64,000 nt of DNA from Chitinophaga pollutisoli. GTDB lineage: Bacteria > Bacteroidota > Bacteroidia > Chitinophagales > Chitinophagaceae. Of this stretch, positions 18,926 to 27,414 are shown in pieces. Position 1 is the stretch's first letter; each line of letters starts with the position of its first letter. Both the position numbers and the translations under genes were made by a program. The stretch lies in NCBI RefSeq assembly GCF_038396755.1, contig NZ_CP149822.1:5424001-5488000 (forward strand). Direction: 5' to 3'. The notes under the pieces are model-generated. The model did not search any database, was not told the origin of the DNA, and worked only from the letters and a program-made list of their open reading frames with translations.

Positions 18926-19444
18926 ATGAATATGCAAACCTATCAGATCGACATCCAGGCCCCCCGCGAAAAAGTATGGCAGGTACTCTTCGGAGAAGAC
19001 ACCTATCCCCAATGGACCAAAGCCTTCAATGAAGAATCCCGCGTGGAAACCGACTGGCAAAAGGGCAGCCGCGCCCTCTTCCTCGACGCCAAAGGCGACG
19101 GCATGGTTTCCCGCATCGCGGAAAATATCCCCAACGAATTCATGTCTATCGAACACCTGGGCACCCTGATGGATGGTAAAGAAGATACCACCAGCCCCGA
19201 AGTAGCCCAATGGAACGGCGCACACGAAAACTATCGCCTGCAGGATATTGATGGCGGCACCCGCCTGCTCATCGAAATGGAAATCGACGATAACAGCGAG
19301 TATGCTGAGATGTTCGCCGGCATGTGGCCCAAAGCCCTGGAAAATGTAAAAGGCATTGCGGAAAAAACTGATCTGCGTACTTTTTTCACGCAAAAACCGA
19401 CTTTTGAACGATCAAATCGCGATTTGAGTAGCTCTATATTGTAA
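18926..19444 (+). CDS. SRPBCC (START/AHA1-like) domain protein, C-terminal tail suspect
   Basis: The start at 18926 (MNMQTYQIDIQAPREKVWQV) fits the family. The single SRPBCC domain includes EKVWQVLFGEDTYPQWTKAF, SIEHLGTLMDGKED and an alpha helix ending MWPKALENVKGIAEK near residue 149. These proteins hold hydrophobic ligands or act as small chaperone-like folds; no ligand can be predicted. The last 20 or so residues (LRTFFTQKPTFERSNRD) look unlike the family and lie in AT-rich, promoter-like DNA. One extra A in the A6 run at 19372-19377 would create a TGA directly after AEKN and end the protein at its normal length. The annotated end is therefore uncertain: it may be near 19381. Confidence 0.8.
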   Translation: MNMQTYQIDIQAPREKVWQVLFGEDTYPQWTKAFNEESRVETDWQKGSRALFLDAKGDGMVSRIAENIPNEFMSIEHLGTLMDGKEDTTSPEVAQWNGAHENYRLQDIDGGTRLLIEMEIDDNSEYAEMFAGMWPKALENVKGIAEKTDLRTFFTQKPTFERSNRDLSSSIL

Positions 19445-19481
19445 GGATGCGGATGTTTGCCGTCAAAAACAGCCGGACGTT

Positions 19482-20639
19482 ATGCATCAAAAATCCATCC
19501 TTCTTACCTCGCTGCTCATCCTGACCGCCGCCCTGGCGGCAGGGCAGCAGCCTGTCGGCGATAAAGCTTCCCGCCTCCGGGATACCGCATTCATCTTCTC
19601 CTTCCGCCAGAAAATCGAACAGTTCCGGCAGCGGTATCATATCCCGGGCCTCAGCGCGGGGATCGTATACAACGGAAAACTGGCCTGGTGCCAGGGATTC
19701 GGCTTCGCGGATGTCGAAAACGGCATCGTGCCCGACGAACATACCAACTTCCAGATCGCTTCCGTGACGAAGACTTTCGGCGCCATCCTGCTGATGCAAC
19801 AGGTTTATGCCGGAAAAGTTTCCCTCGACGACCCCATTTCGAAGTACCGCATCAACCTGGGCGCCCGCTGGGGCAGCGATCCGCGCATCAAGCTGAAACA
19901 TCTACTCACTCATACCGCCGCCGGCAATGATTTCAACGGCTTCAAGCCCGGGTACAAATTTATTTATAACGGCGGCTGGTACGGCCGGCTGGAAGAAACC
20001 ATCACGCAATCCGCCGGGCAATCCTTCGCGCAATTGCTCCTCGACCGGATCATCCGGCCTTTAGATATGACGCAAACAGCCCCCAGCCCTGACGATACCG
20101 CCGCTTTCCGGTTAACCGGCCTCGATAGCGCAGCTTATGTCAAAACCATGGCCATACCATACGACTGGCTCAAAAAAGGCAATAAATTAGTGCGGGTGAA
20201 AGGTTTCCGGTACGGTTTCGGGCCTGCCGCCGGGATGGTGAGCAATGTAGCCGACCTGGCGAAATACGCCATCGCCATCGATGAGCGCAAATTCCTCAGC
20301 TCCGACCAATGGGATACTATGTGGATGCCCTTCGTAACCCCGAAAGGCGAAAAGATCCAGTACGGCCAGGGTTGGTTTACCATGCGGTACAAGGGAGAAA
20401 GGGTAGTGTGGCACACCGGCTGGTGGATGGGGTATTCGGCATTGTTCCTTAAAGTGCCCGACAGGAATCTGACTTTCATCGCATTGGCCAATTCACAGGA
20501 TCTGAGCCGGCCGTTTTACCATATCGTTCAGCCGATTCCCGGTTTCATCGCCCGGTACGATCCCCTGAAAAAGAACCTCAAAGACCGGGTCGACGCTTCC
20601 GATTTCGGGCGGTTGTTCCTGGAGAGCTTCATGCATTAG
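19482..20639 (+). CDS. Secreted serine hydrolase, class C beta-lactamase/DD-peptidase fold
   Basis: 385 residues with a signal peptide ending LAAGQQ. The SxxK motif is SVTK (Ser94, Lys97), and HTG is present as VVWHTGWWMG. The expected YxN motif reads as FIYNGGW (Tyr161-Asn162); against the usual YSN the catalytic Tyr appears shifted by one residue, so activity is not certain. Members of this family include esterases, D-aminopeptidases and PBP-like hydrolases, so substrate is open. Its stop codon overlaps by four bases the stop of the convergent HD-domain gene. Confidence 0.88.
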   Translation: MHQKSILLTSLLILTAALAAGQQPVGDKASRLRDTAFIFSFRQKIEQFRQRYHIPGLSAGIVYNGKLAWCQGFGFADVENGIVPDEHTNFQIASVTKTFGAILLMQQVYAGKVSLDDPISKYRINLGARWGSDPRIKLKHLLTHTAAGNDFNGFKPGYKFIYNGGWYGRLEETITQSAGQSFAQLLLDRIIRPLDMTQTAPSPDDTAAFRLTGLDSAAYVKTMAIPYDWLKKGNKLVRVKGFRYGFGPAAGMVSNVADLAKYAIAIDERKFLSSDQWDTMWMPFVTPKGEKIQYGQGWFTMRYKGERVVWHTGWWMGYSALFLKVPDRNLTFIALANSQDLSRPFYHIVQPIPGFIARYDPLKKNLKDRVDASDFGRLFLESFMH

Positions 20640-21199
20640 CTTTTCCGTTCCAGCGCGGCGAGCTCATCCATCACCACGGCTTCGGTGCGCGCCTTCAGTT
20701 CCGGGTTTCCTTTGTGCATCAATTTGAGCAGCTGCCGGCATTCCCGGAGGAAAACAGGGGCGAAGTCGGTATCCTGTTCCGACATCCCCTGGCAGTTATC
20801 CAGTATGTCCGCGTATTTAATGGTTTGGGCGTCGGGGCTGTTCTGCAGAATGCGCTTCAGCTCGGCGGATTTCCGCTTGCGGCGGTTCCATTCGGGATAG
20901 TTTTTCTTGATGTATACGTCGGTCAGCTCCACGACCAGCTGCAAAGTGCGTTCAGCTTCGCGGGCGGGCATGATGCTGGAAAGGAAGGATGACAGCTCGC
21001 TTTTTGTGACGGCAGTGTCTTCCAGCACATCGTGCAGGATGGCGGCGGCGAGCACGGGAAGGGATTGCGTGTAGGCTTCGCATATCCGCATCACCCGCAT
21101 GGGATGAACGATGTAGCGGTCCCGCGGCGTGTATTTGCGCATCTGGTCGCCATGCGCCTTGTCGGTGAAAGCTTCAATGGTTTGGAGGATTTCATGCAT
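20636..21199 (-). CDS. Stand-alone HD-domain phosphohydrolase (RelA/SpoT-type HD)
   Basis: 187 residues. Metal-binding motif residues are visible as His in YIVHPMRVMR, the HD pair in AAILHDVLED, and Asp in KYADILDN. This order matches the SpoT/MESH1-like HD hydrolases that remove pyrophosphate from ppGpp or act on other nucleotides. No synthetase, TGS or ACT domain is attached, so it would be a small hydrolase. Substrate is inferred from the fold only. It converges with the serine hydrolase, sharing four bases at the ends. Confidence 0.82.
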   Translation of the reverse strand: MHEILQTIEAFTDKAHGDQMRKYTPRDRYIVHPMRVMRICEAYTQSLPVLAAAILHDVLEDTAVTKSELSSFLSSIMPAREAERTLQLVVELTDVYIKKNYPEWNRRKRKSAELKRILQNSPDAQTIKYADILDNCQGMSEQDTDFAPVFLRECRQLLKLMHKGNPELKARTEAVVMDELAALERKS

Positions 21200-21279
21200 C
21201 TTTCTTTCCGCAGCAAAAAAAATGCCGCAGCGAGCCGGGGATTTGTGTATTTTGAAGAGAACCCAAACAACAGTGAATC

Positions 21280-22221
21280 ATGTCTATCTCCCGTCGCGAT
21301 TTTATGCGGAACAGCCTTGGCAGCGCCGCCATGCTGACAATCCCCGCCGGATCCGCCATCGCCGCCGCCACCGCGCCGGTGGCAGCCCCGGCTAAACCTT
21401 TTAAACTGGCGGTTTCCACGTACAGCTACTGGCATTTCAGGACGCCGAAAGTGCCCATCGAAAAAGTGATCGACGAAGCCGCCGCGCTTTCGGTGGAAGG
21501 GGTGGATATCCTGCATCGCCAGATGGAAAGCGAAGACAACGCCTACCTGCAAAAACTGAAACGCCATGCTTTCCTGAATGGCGTAGACCTGGTGTCTTTA
21601 TCCATTCACCAGGACTTCGTTTCCCCCGATGCGGCCGAGCGGCAGAAAGATATTGATCATACGATCAAATGCATCGAGCTGGCGTATAAAATGGGGATTC
21701 CCTGCATCCGCCTGAATTCCGGGCGCTGGGGCACCATCAAATCGTTCGACGACCTCATGGCGGCCCGCGGCGTAGAGCCCGCCATCCCCGGGTATACGGA
21801 AGACGATGCTTTTAAATGGTGCATCGACAGCATTCAGCAGTGCCTCGACAAAGCCGCGCAATGCGGCGTGGTGCTGGCGCTGGAAAACCACTGGGGGCTT
21901 ACTTCCACGCCGGAAGGACTGCTCCGCATCCGCAAAGCGATCGATTCGCCGTGGATGGGTATTTTGCTCGATACGGGCAATTTCCTGGAAAACCCGTACG
22001 ATAAATTGGCCATGGTAGCCCCGCACGCAAATTTCGTGCAAGCTAAAACCTATTATGGCGGCGGAGAATGGTACACACTGGATCTTGATTATCCCCGTAT
22101 CATCCGCATGCTCCGCGAAGCCAGGTACAACGGATACATTTCCATTGAATTCGAAGGCAAGGAAGCCGCCGAAACGGGTGTCCGCAAAAGCGTGGACATG
22201 CTCCGCAAGGCGATGTCCTGA
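21280..22221 (+). CDS. Tat-exported TIM-barrel sugar isomerase/epimerase-like protein
   Basis: 313 residues. The N-terminus MSISRRDFMRNSLGSAAM is a twin-arginine signal (SRRDFM). The rest is an AP-endonuclease-2/xylose-isomerase-like TIM barrel: STYSYWHF, VEGVDILHRQM, CIRLNSGRWG, VVLALENHWG (metal-ligand Glu), GILLDTGNF (Asp) and GYISIEFEGKE (Glu). Tat export suggests folding with a bound metal before transport to the periplasm. Such proteins are common in carbohydrate loci of Bacteroidota and are often tied to keto-sugar metabolism, but this copy stands alone between unrelated genes. Product not known. Confidence 0.85.
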   Translation: MSISRRDFMRNSLGSAAMLTIPAGSAIAAATAPVAAPAKPFKLAVSTYSYWHFRTPKVPIEKVIDEAAALSVEGVDILHRQMESEDNAYLQKLKRHAFLNGVDLVSLSIHQDFVSPDAAERQKDIDHTIKCIELAYKMGIPCIRLNSGRWGTIKSFDDLMAARGVEPAIPGYTEDDAFKWCIDSIQQCLDKAAQCGVVLALENHWGLTSTPEGLLRIRKAIDSPWMGILLDTGNFLENPYDKLAMVAPHANFVQAKTYYGGGEWYTLDLDYPRIIRMLREARYNGYISIEFEGKEAAETGVRKSVDMLRKAMS

Positions 22222-22223
22222 TC

Positions 22224-22448
22224 CTACTTTTTATCTTCGGGCCGGTCGGGCACATATTCCAGTATGTCGCCCGGCTGGCAGTCGAGGATCTCGCAGATCA
22301 TTTCCAAAGAAGAGAACCGGATGGCCTTAGCCTTTCCGGTTTTTAGAATGGACAGGTTGGAGAGGGTAATATCCATCCGTTCCGATAATTCCGTCAACTG
22401 CATCTTGCGTTTGGCAAGCATAACGTCGAGATTCACGATGATCGCCAT
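22224..22448 (-). CDS. Small Xre/Cro-type DNA-binding protein (YozG-like)
   Basis: 74 residues, nearly all one helix-turn-helix domain: VMLAKRKMQLTELSERMDIT and LSNLSILKTGKAKAIRFSSL, then LEMICEILDCQPGDILEY. This class is regularly found beside DUF2975 membrane proteins. Here it starts two bases after the stop of the DUF2975 gene, so the two are cotranscribed. It probably regulates its own operon. Confidence 0.9.
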   Translation of the reverse strand: MAIIVNLDVMLAKRKMQLTELSERMDITLSNLSILKTGKAKAIRFSSLEMICEILDCQPGDILEYVPDRPEDKK

Positions 22449-22450
22449 AC

Positions 22451-23080
22451 CTATATCGTTAACTGGTTTTCTTTATAAATTTCCACGCCGCGGCGGTACA
22501 CGACTGCCAGCGCCAGCAACAGCAAGCCCATCCAGAAGCTGTTACCCACCTCCATCAATTGTTGGAAATAAGGCGTGAAATATGGATTTGTCATCCTGTT
22601 GAAGATATAATATCCGATCAGTCGCACCACATCTGCCGCGATGAGCAACAAACCGATATTGCGGATACGCACGGCGTTGATTTCCCGGAAAGGTTCCTTC
22701 AGCGACGAATCCTGGAATATCTTCCGCAGCCATCCCATACCCGTTACTACCGCAATGGCGCCCAGCAGCGTGATCACGTAACTGTAAATGCCCAACGGCG
22801 ACCGGCTGGTGGTGCGCAGGGTGTACATGTCTTCTTTCTTTTCCAGCGCCGCGTTTTTCAGGCTGCCATAAATGAGTTTCGGGGGAAGAGTGTCTTTCTT
22901 CGGGAATGCCTTCACGTCGAAGTTGACGGTCAGTTGATGGGAAGTATCTGTGAGTTCCTGCGTACCGATCACCACCGCCATCGTTTTTAATATCACGACC
23001 AGCAGCGCGAGGAGCGCCACTACATAGTAAACCACATTGACCAGTACCCGGACTACATCAAACGTTCTTTGTCCTTGCAT
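22451..23080 (-). CDS. DUF2975 membrane protein
   Basis: 209 residues with four predicted transmembrane segments: about 10-35, 98-118, 140-165 and 180-200. The segment between the first two (about 36-97, including VNFDVKAFP) is predicted outside the membrane. The pattern matches DUF2975. The gene is first in a two-gene operon with the Xre-type regulator. Role unknown; in other genomes the pair is thought to be a membrane sensor and its regulator, an inference from the linkage alone. Confidence 0.85.
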   Translation of the reverse strand: MQGQRTFDVVRVLVNVVYYVVALLALLVVILKTMAVVIGTQELTDTSHQLTVNFDVKAFPKKDTLPPKLIYGSLKNAALEKKEDMYTLRTTSRSPLGIYSYVITLLGAIAVVTGMGWLRKIFQDSSLKEPFREINAVRIRNIGLLLIAADVVRLIGYYIFNRMTNPYFTPYFQQLMEVGNSFWMGLLLLALAVVYRRGVEIYKENQLTI

Positions 23081-23102
23081 GGGGAATTTGTTTTTGTTGG
23101 GA

Positions 23103-23133
23103 CAAAACTAGTGCGCATTTTTCGATTATCAAA
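23103..23133 (-). promoter_or_regulatory. Bacteroidota sigma-A promoter of the DUF2975-Xre operon
   Basis: On the minus strand TTTG (23130-23133) and TAGTTTTG (23103-23110, matching TAnnTTTG) are separated by 19 bases, the expected spacing. The start codon follows 23 bases further downstream. This is the clearest promoter in the window. Confidence 0.7.
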
Positions 23134-23177
23134 ATAAATTTATCGAAAAAGAATAAATAATAGCTGTAAAAGGATGA

Positions 23178-23951
23178 TTAGTTCGTCACAATGCCGCGGT
23201 GTTGCTGCATGTATTGGCTGGGGCTGACGCCGAACTGTTTGATGAAATTTTTACCGAAATGGGTTTGGGATTTATATCCTACCATCATGGCCACTTCATA
23301 GATTTTCAGGTTGCGGCTGGCGAGCAGTTCGGCGGCTTTTTTCAAACGGGTTACGTTGATAAGCTCATGCGGCGTGAGGTCGGAGATGGCTTTGATCTTG
23401 CGATAGAGGCTCACCCGGCTCATGTTTACATGGCGCGACAGGTGTTCCACGTCGAGCTCGGTGTTTTCCAGTTCCTGTAAAATGAAGTGGTGGATGGAAT
23501 TGAGGAAGGATTCGTCTTCGCTGGTATGCGCCATCGCCTGGATGGGGGCTTGCGGCGTGCTGGCGAAGTACTGGCGGATTTTATTGCGGTTGCTGAGCAG
23601 GTTGGCGATCTGGACTTTGAGGAAAGCGGGGGAGAAGGGCTTTTCGATGTAAGCATCCGCGCCGGTTTCAAGGCCTTCGATCTTGGAGCGAAGGGTGTTT
23701 TTGGCGGTGAGGAGCACCACGGGGATGTGGCTGATGGCGAAGGTGGTTTTAACGGTTTTACATAGTTCGAAGCCATCCATGAGTGGCATCATCACATCGG
23801 AAATGATGAGGTCCACATTTTCCTGATGCAGCATGGCGATGGCGTCCCGGCCGTTCTCAGTGCGGAGAATCTGGTATTCGGGCACAAGGATGGAGGAAAC
23901 GAAATCCAGGATTTCTTCGTTATCGTCGGCCAGCAAAATAACAGGTTGCAT
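23178..23951 (-). CDS. Response regulator: receiver domain plus AraC-type DNA-binding domain (HTCS output half)
   Basis: 257 residues. Receiver domain 1-120: acidic pair ADDNEE near 8-13, phosphoacceptor Asp52 in LIISDVMMP, Lys in VVLLTAKN. An AraC/XylS double helix-turn-helix covers about 160-250 (MSRVSLYRKIKAI, IYEVAMMVGYKSQTHFGKNF). Normally this is the C-terminal half of a single hybrid sensor in Bacteroidota. Here it starts five bases after the kinase stop. One additional base in the A4 run at 23961-23964 (minus strand) would fuse both into a 1300-residue HTCS. It is expected to activate the PUL starting at 27415. Confidence 0.93.
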   Translation of the reverse strand: MQPVILLADDNEEILDFVSSILVPEYQILRTENGRDAIAMLHQENVDLIISDVMMPLMDGFELCKTVKTTFAISHIPVVLLTAKNTLRSKIEGLETGADAYIEKPFSPAFLKVQIANLLSNRNKIRQYFASTPQAPIQAMAHTSEDESFLNSIHHFILQELENTELDVEHLSRHVNMSRVSLYRKIKAISDLTPHELINVTRLKKAAELLASRNLKIYEVAMMVGYKSQTHFGKNFIKQFGVSPSQYMQQHRGIVTN

Positions 23952-23956
23952 AGGTT

Positions 23957-26900
23957 TTAATTTTCCAGGTTGATGAATGTCCCAACGGGGATGCTCCAGG
24001 TGAATATATTGAGTCCGTTTTCGGTGGTTACGGAAAGTTCGCCTTTGTGTAACGCGGTGAGCGAGCGGCAGATACTCAGGCCGATGCCGGTGCCTTTTTG
24101 CTTTTCGTTTTCCCGCAGCCGCACGAAGGGGGCGAATATCCGCTCCCGCATGTCTTCCGGGATCAGGGGGCCGTCGTTGGCGACGGTCAGGCGCACCTGT
24201 CCGCCGGAGGTTTCCAGTTTTGCTGCCACCTTCGTCTGCCCGTATTTGATCGCGTTGCTGAAAAGGTTGCTGTAGATTTTGTTGACACTTTCCTCATCGG
24301 CCCACGCCGGCACTTCCACGTCCGGCAGCTGCACGTCGAATTGCAGCTTGCGCTGCTGCGCGGGCAGGCGGAAGTTGTCGTACGTTTCCTGCAGGATCTT
24401 GCGCAGGTCCACCAGTTCAAAATCCAGCCGGAACCCCGACGATTCCGTTTGCCGGAAATCCAGCAGCTGGTTCGTCAACTGCACGAGCCGGTTGGTATTC
24501 CGTTCCATGATCGCCAGGTGGTGCCTGTTTTCCTGCAGGGCACCGGGGTGTTCCATGATCTCTTCCAGTGGCCCTTTGATGAGCGTCAGCGGCGTATTGA
24601 TTTCGTGGGCCACATTGGTGAGGAAGTCGACTTTCGCCTGGTATAATTCTTTTTCTTTTTTCAACTGTAGCGCTTCCATCCGCCGTTTCTGCTTCATGGT
24701 CTGCTGCCGGTGGTACCGCGCGATGGCGTAATACCCGGTGGAGATGAGCGCCAGGGTGTATAACAGGTAAGCCCATGACGTGGCCCAGAACGGCGGCGTG
24801 ATCTCGATCTGCAACATGGCCGCTCCCGGCCGGCGGTTCCCGTTGGCATCGGTGGTGGCAACGTGGAAAGTGTAATGGCCCGGCTTCAGGTCTGTGAAAT
24901 ATACGGTACGGTTGCTTTTCATCCAGATCCAGTCGTTATCGAGCCCTTCCATCCGGTACGCATACGAAATCATATCCGGCGCCGTGAAGCTAAGGGCGGC
25001 GAATGCGATGCTGAAATTAGCCTTGTGGTAGGGAAGGGTGATCTTTTTCGAATAGTGGATATCGCGTTTTTCCTGCGGCCCCATGGTCATATTGCGGACC
25101 TCCATCCCGGTGATGTACACGGGCGCGGCGGAAGTATCCGGCAGGAAATGATCGGGGTTGAAGCGGATCATACCTTTTACGGAGCCGATGTACATGTTGC
25201 CGTCTTTATCCTGGAAACCGGAATTGTAATTGAACTGGTTGTTCAGTAGCCCGTGGCTCGTGGTAAAGATCTTCACCGCGCCGGATTCCGGCTCCAGGCA
25301 CACGAGCCCCCGGGACGTGGTGGCCCAGATCATCCCCCGCCGGTCTTCCAGCAACCGGAAAATATAATCGCTGGGCAAGCCTTCGGCTGTAGTGTACCGC
25401 CGCCAGCGGCCGGAGCCATCGAGCCGGCAGATCCCGCGGCCTTCCGTGCCCGCCCAGATCCGCTGCGCCCGGTCGATCAGCACCGTGTTTACGTTATTCC
25501 CCGACAACGAAAAGGAATCCCGCGGATCGTGGGTGTACATCCCATGCTCGCCCGAATGCTTGCGGTACCATTGTACGCCATTGTCGGACGTCGCCATCCA
25601 CAGCGTGCCGTCGGCCGCTTCGGCGATGCTCCGCTGGCTGGCGTGCGGCACCTCTTCCACCCGCCGGAAACGCCCGGCCGCGGAATCGAAACGCGCCAGT
25701 TCGCTGCCCGTGCCCACAAGCATGTCGCCGTCGCGGGTGCGGTAGAAATAGAGGATGAAGTTGCTGCCAAAGGATTCCGGCCCGGCGGAATAATGTGCAA
25801 CGGTTTGCCCCGTGCGGATGTCCATCACGTCAACACCTTTGTCCAGCGTGCCGATCCAGAGTTGGTTGCCGTCGGCGTACAACCCGTGGATATTCGTATG
25901 GGAAAGGGCTTTACTGCTGTTGTTGCGGGGGGTGTACTGCCGGATTTGCCCCGTCCGAATGTCCACCCGGTTCACGCCGTTGTCTTCCGTGCCGGCCCAG
26001 ATATTCCCGTATCTATCCTGGCATATCTCGCGCACGGCGTTGCCGCTGAGGGTTTGCCCGCTGTTGTCGGGCCAGTATTTTTCGAAGTAGGTATACTGTT
26101 TCGGATAATAGTTCACCCCGCCGAAGTAGCTCCCGGCCCACATGCCGCCTTCACGGTCCTGGTGCAGGCAATAAATCGCGTTATCGGTGAGGGAATAGGG
26201 GTTGTTATATTGTTTGCGGAGGTTGATATGTTTTTTGGTGGCGATATTGACGATATAGATCCCCGATTCGGTGGCGATCCAGTATTCGCTGCCGCTGTGA
26301 TGGGCGATAAAACGGACGTAGACGCCTACGTCGCCGTCGGACCATGTCACCAGGTCTTCATAGGTGTTTTTCTCCGGGTCGAGCAGTTTGAGGCCCTGGT
26401 TGGCGGTGCCTACGAGCAGCCGGCCGTCGGGGATGGAGAGCAGGTGGGTGATGTGGCGGGTGTGGGGTTTGGGGGACCCGCGCCAGACGTCCCATTTGTG
26501 TAGGGAATCGCCCAGCCGGCGGATTTCTCCCTGGGCGTTGGCGATCCAGACGCTGCCTTTTTTGCTGACATGCACGGAGCTCAGATTGCCGGGGATATAA
26601 CTTCCGGTGATGGGCTCGCTAATGTTTTTGGTGGGATTGTAGCGGTAGAGGCGCCCCCAGCTGAGGTACCACAGATTACCCTGCCGATCCGCCCGCAACG
26701 CATTGGCATCCTGTCCGGCGGGCGACGGCGCGCGTTCGAAGCTTTCCGTGGCCGCGTGGTAGCGGTATAATCCATTGCCGGTGCCTGCGTATAATTGGCC
26801 GTTATCGTCTACACATAATGAGAAAATGAAATTATTGCCGATGGCGGAAGAATCGCCGGGCTTTTCACGGAATACGCGGAACTCGCGCCCGTCGAACCGG

Positions 26901-27079
26901 TTGAGGCCGTCTTTGGTGCCCGCCCAGATAAATCCCTGTTTGTCCTGCGCCACGCAAAAAACGGTGTTGTGCGAAAGGCCGTCTTCCACCTGGTAATCGC
27001 GGAAATAGTATTGCTGCGCCCGGGAAGGCGCGGCCTGTAAAAGGCATAGCAAGGCCAGTATGGTACCGATGATCTGCAA
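23957..27079 (-). CDS. Sensor histidine kinase with periplasmic Reg_prop propellers and Y_Y_Y domain (HTCS sensor half)
   Basis: 1040 residues. Signal peptide to about 22, then some fourteen propeller repeats of the type VAQDKQGFIWAGTKDGLNRF making two periplasmic beta propellers (about 25-690). A Y_Y_Y domain follows (YRMEGLDNDWIW, LKPGHYTFHV), then a transmembrane segment (WAYLLYTLALISTGYY), HisKA with His825 in NVAHEINTPLTL, and a HATPase domain with NLFSNAIKYG and GTGIGLSICRSL. It senses an oligosaccharide in the periplasm and autophosphorylates. It is divergent from the SusC at 27415. The lack of a fused receiver is unusual; see the adjoining regulator for a possible one-base break. Confidence 0.92.
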   Translation of the reverse strand: MQIIGTILALLCLLQAAPSRAQQYYFRDYQVEDGLSHNTVFCVAQDKQGFIWAGTKDGLNRFDGREFRVFREKPGDSSAIGNNFIFSLCVDDNGQLYAGTGNGLYRYHAATESFERAPSPAGQDANALRADRQGNLWYLSWGRLYRYNPTKNISEPITGSYIPGNLSSVHVSKKGSVWIANAQGEIRRLGDSLHKWDVWRGSPKPHTRHITHLLSIPDGRLLVGTANQGLKLLDPEKNTYEDLVTWSDGDVGVYVRFIAHHSGSEYWIATESGIYIVNIATKKHINLRKQYNNPYSLTDNAIYCLHQDREGGMWAGSYFGGVNYYPKQYTYFEKYWPDNSGQTLSGNAVREICQDRYGNIWAGTEDNGVNRVDIRTGQIRQYTPRNNSSKALSHTNIHGLYADGNQLWIGTLDKGVDVMDIRTGQTVAHYSAGPESFGSNFILYFYRTRDGDMLVGTGSELARFDSAAGRFRRVEEVPHASQRSIAEAADGTLWMATSDNGVQWYRKHSGEHGMYTHDPRDSFSLSGNNVNTVLIDRAQRIWAGTEGRGICRLDGSGRWRRYTTAEGLPSDYIFRLLEDRRGMIWATTSRGLVCLEPESGAVKIFTTSHGLLNNQFNYNSGFQDKDGNMYIGSVKGMIRFNPDHFLPDTSAAPVYITGMEVRNMTMGPQEKRDIHYSKKITLPYHKANFSIAFAALSFTAPDMISYAYRMEGLDNDWIWMKSNRTVYFTDLKPGHYTFHVATTDANGNRRPGAAMLQIEITPPFWATSWAYLLYTLALISTGYYAIARYHRQQTMKQKRRMEALQLKKEKELYQAKVDFLTNVAHEINTPLTLIKGPLEEIMEHPGALQENRHHLAIMERNTNRLVQLTNQLLDFRQTESSGFRLDFELVDLRKILQETYDNFRLPAQQRKLQFDVQLPDVEVPAWADEESVNKIYSNLFSNAIKYGQTKVAAKLETSGGQVRLTVANDGPLIPEDMRERIFAPFVRLRENEKQKGTGIGLSICRSLTALHKGELSVTTENGLNIFTWSIPVGTFINLEN

Positions 27080-27414
27080 CGTAGTGGAATTATAAGGCTA
27101 CGTAAATATAAAAATATCCTGGAGGAAGAAGACGGATTGAAACGAAATGGCGAAAAATTGAAATGAATCGGCCAATGCTTGCCGATTGTTTTTTCAATCT
27201 TTGGATCGCGTTGAAGAAAAACTGATATCAGCCAGCAATAGTATTACCCACCGCGAAAACCGGTCCCACGGCCGGACAGGGCTTCTATTGCGCAGTGCGG
27301 AGGTATGCACATCACACGTCTAAATGGTTAAGTCGAAAAAACACGGTATGGAAAAACCGGCAATGCCGGAGGATCGAAACAGCATCCTTTAATCACCCAA
27401 AATCCATTTCACGT
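27080..27414. other. Divergent regulatory region between sensor kinase and PUL 2
   Basis: 335 bases without a supported gene. It should hold promoters of both the kinase (minus) and the SusC (plus) and the response-regulator sites. No TTTG/TAnnTTTG pair with good spacing could be picked out, and no clear inverted repeat. Confidence 0.45.
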
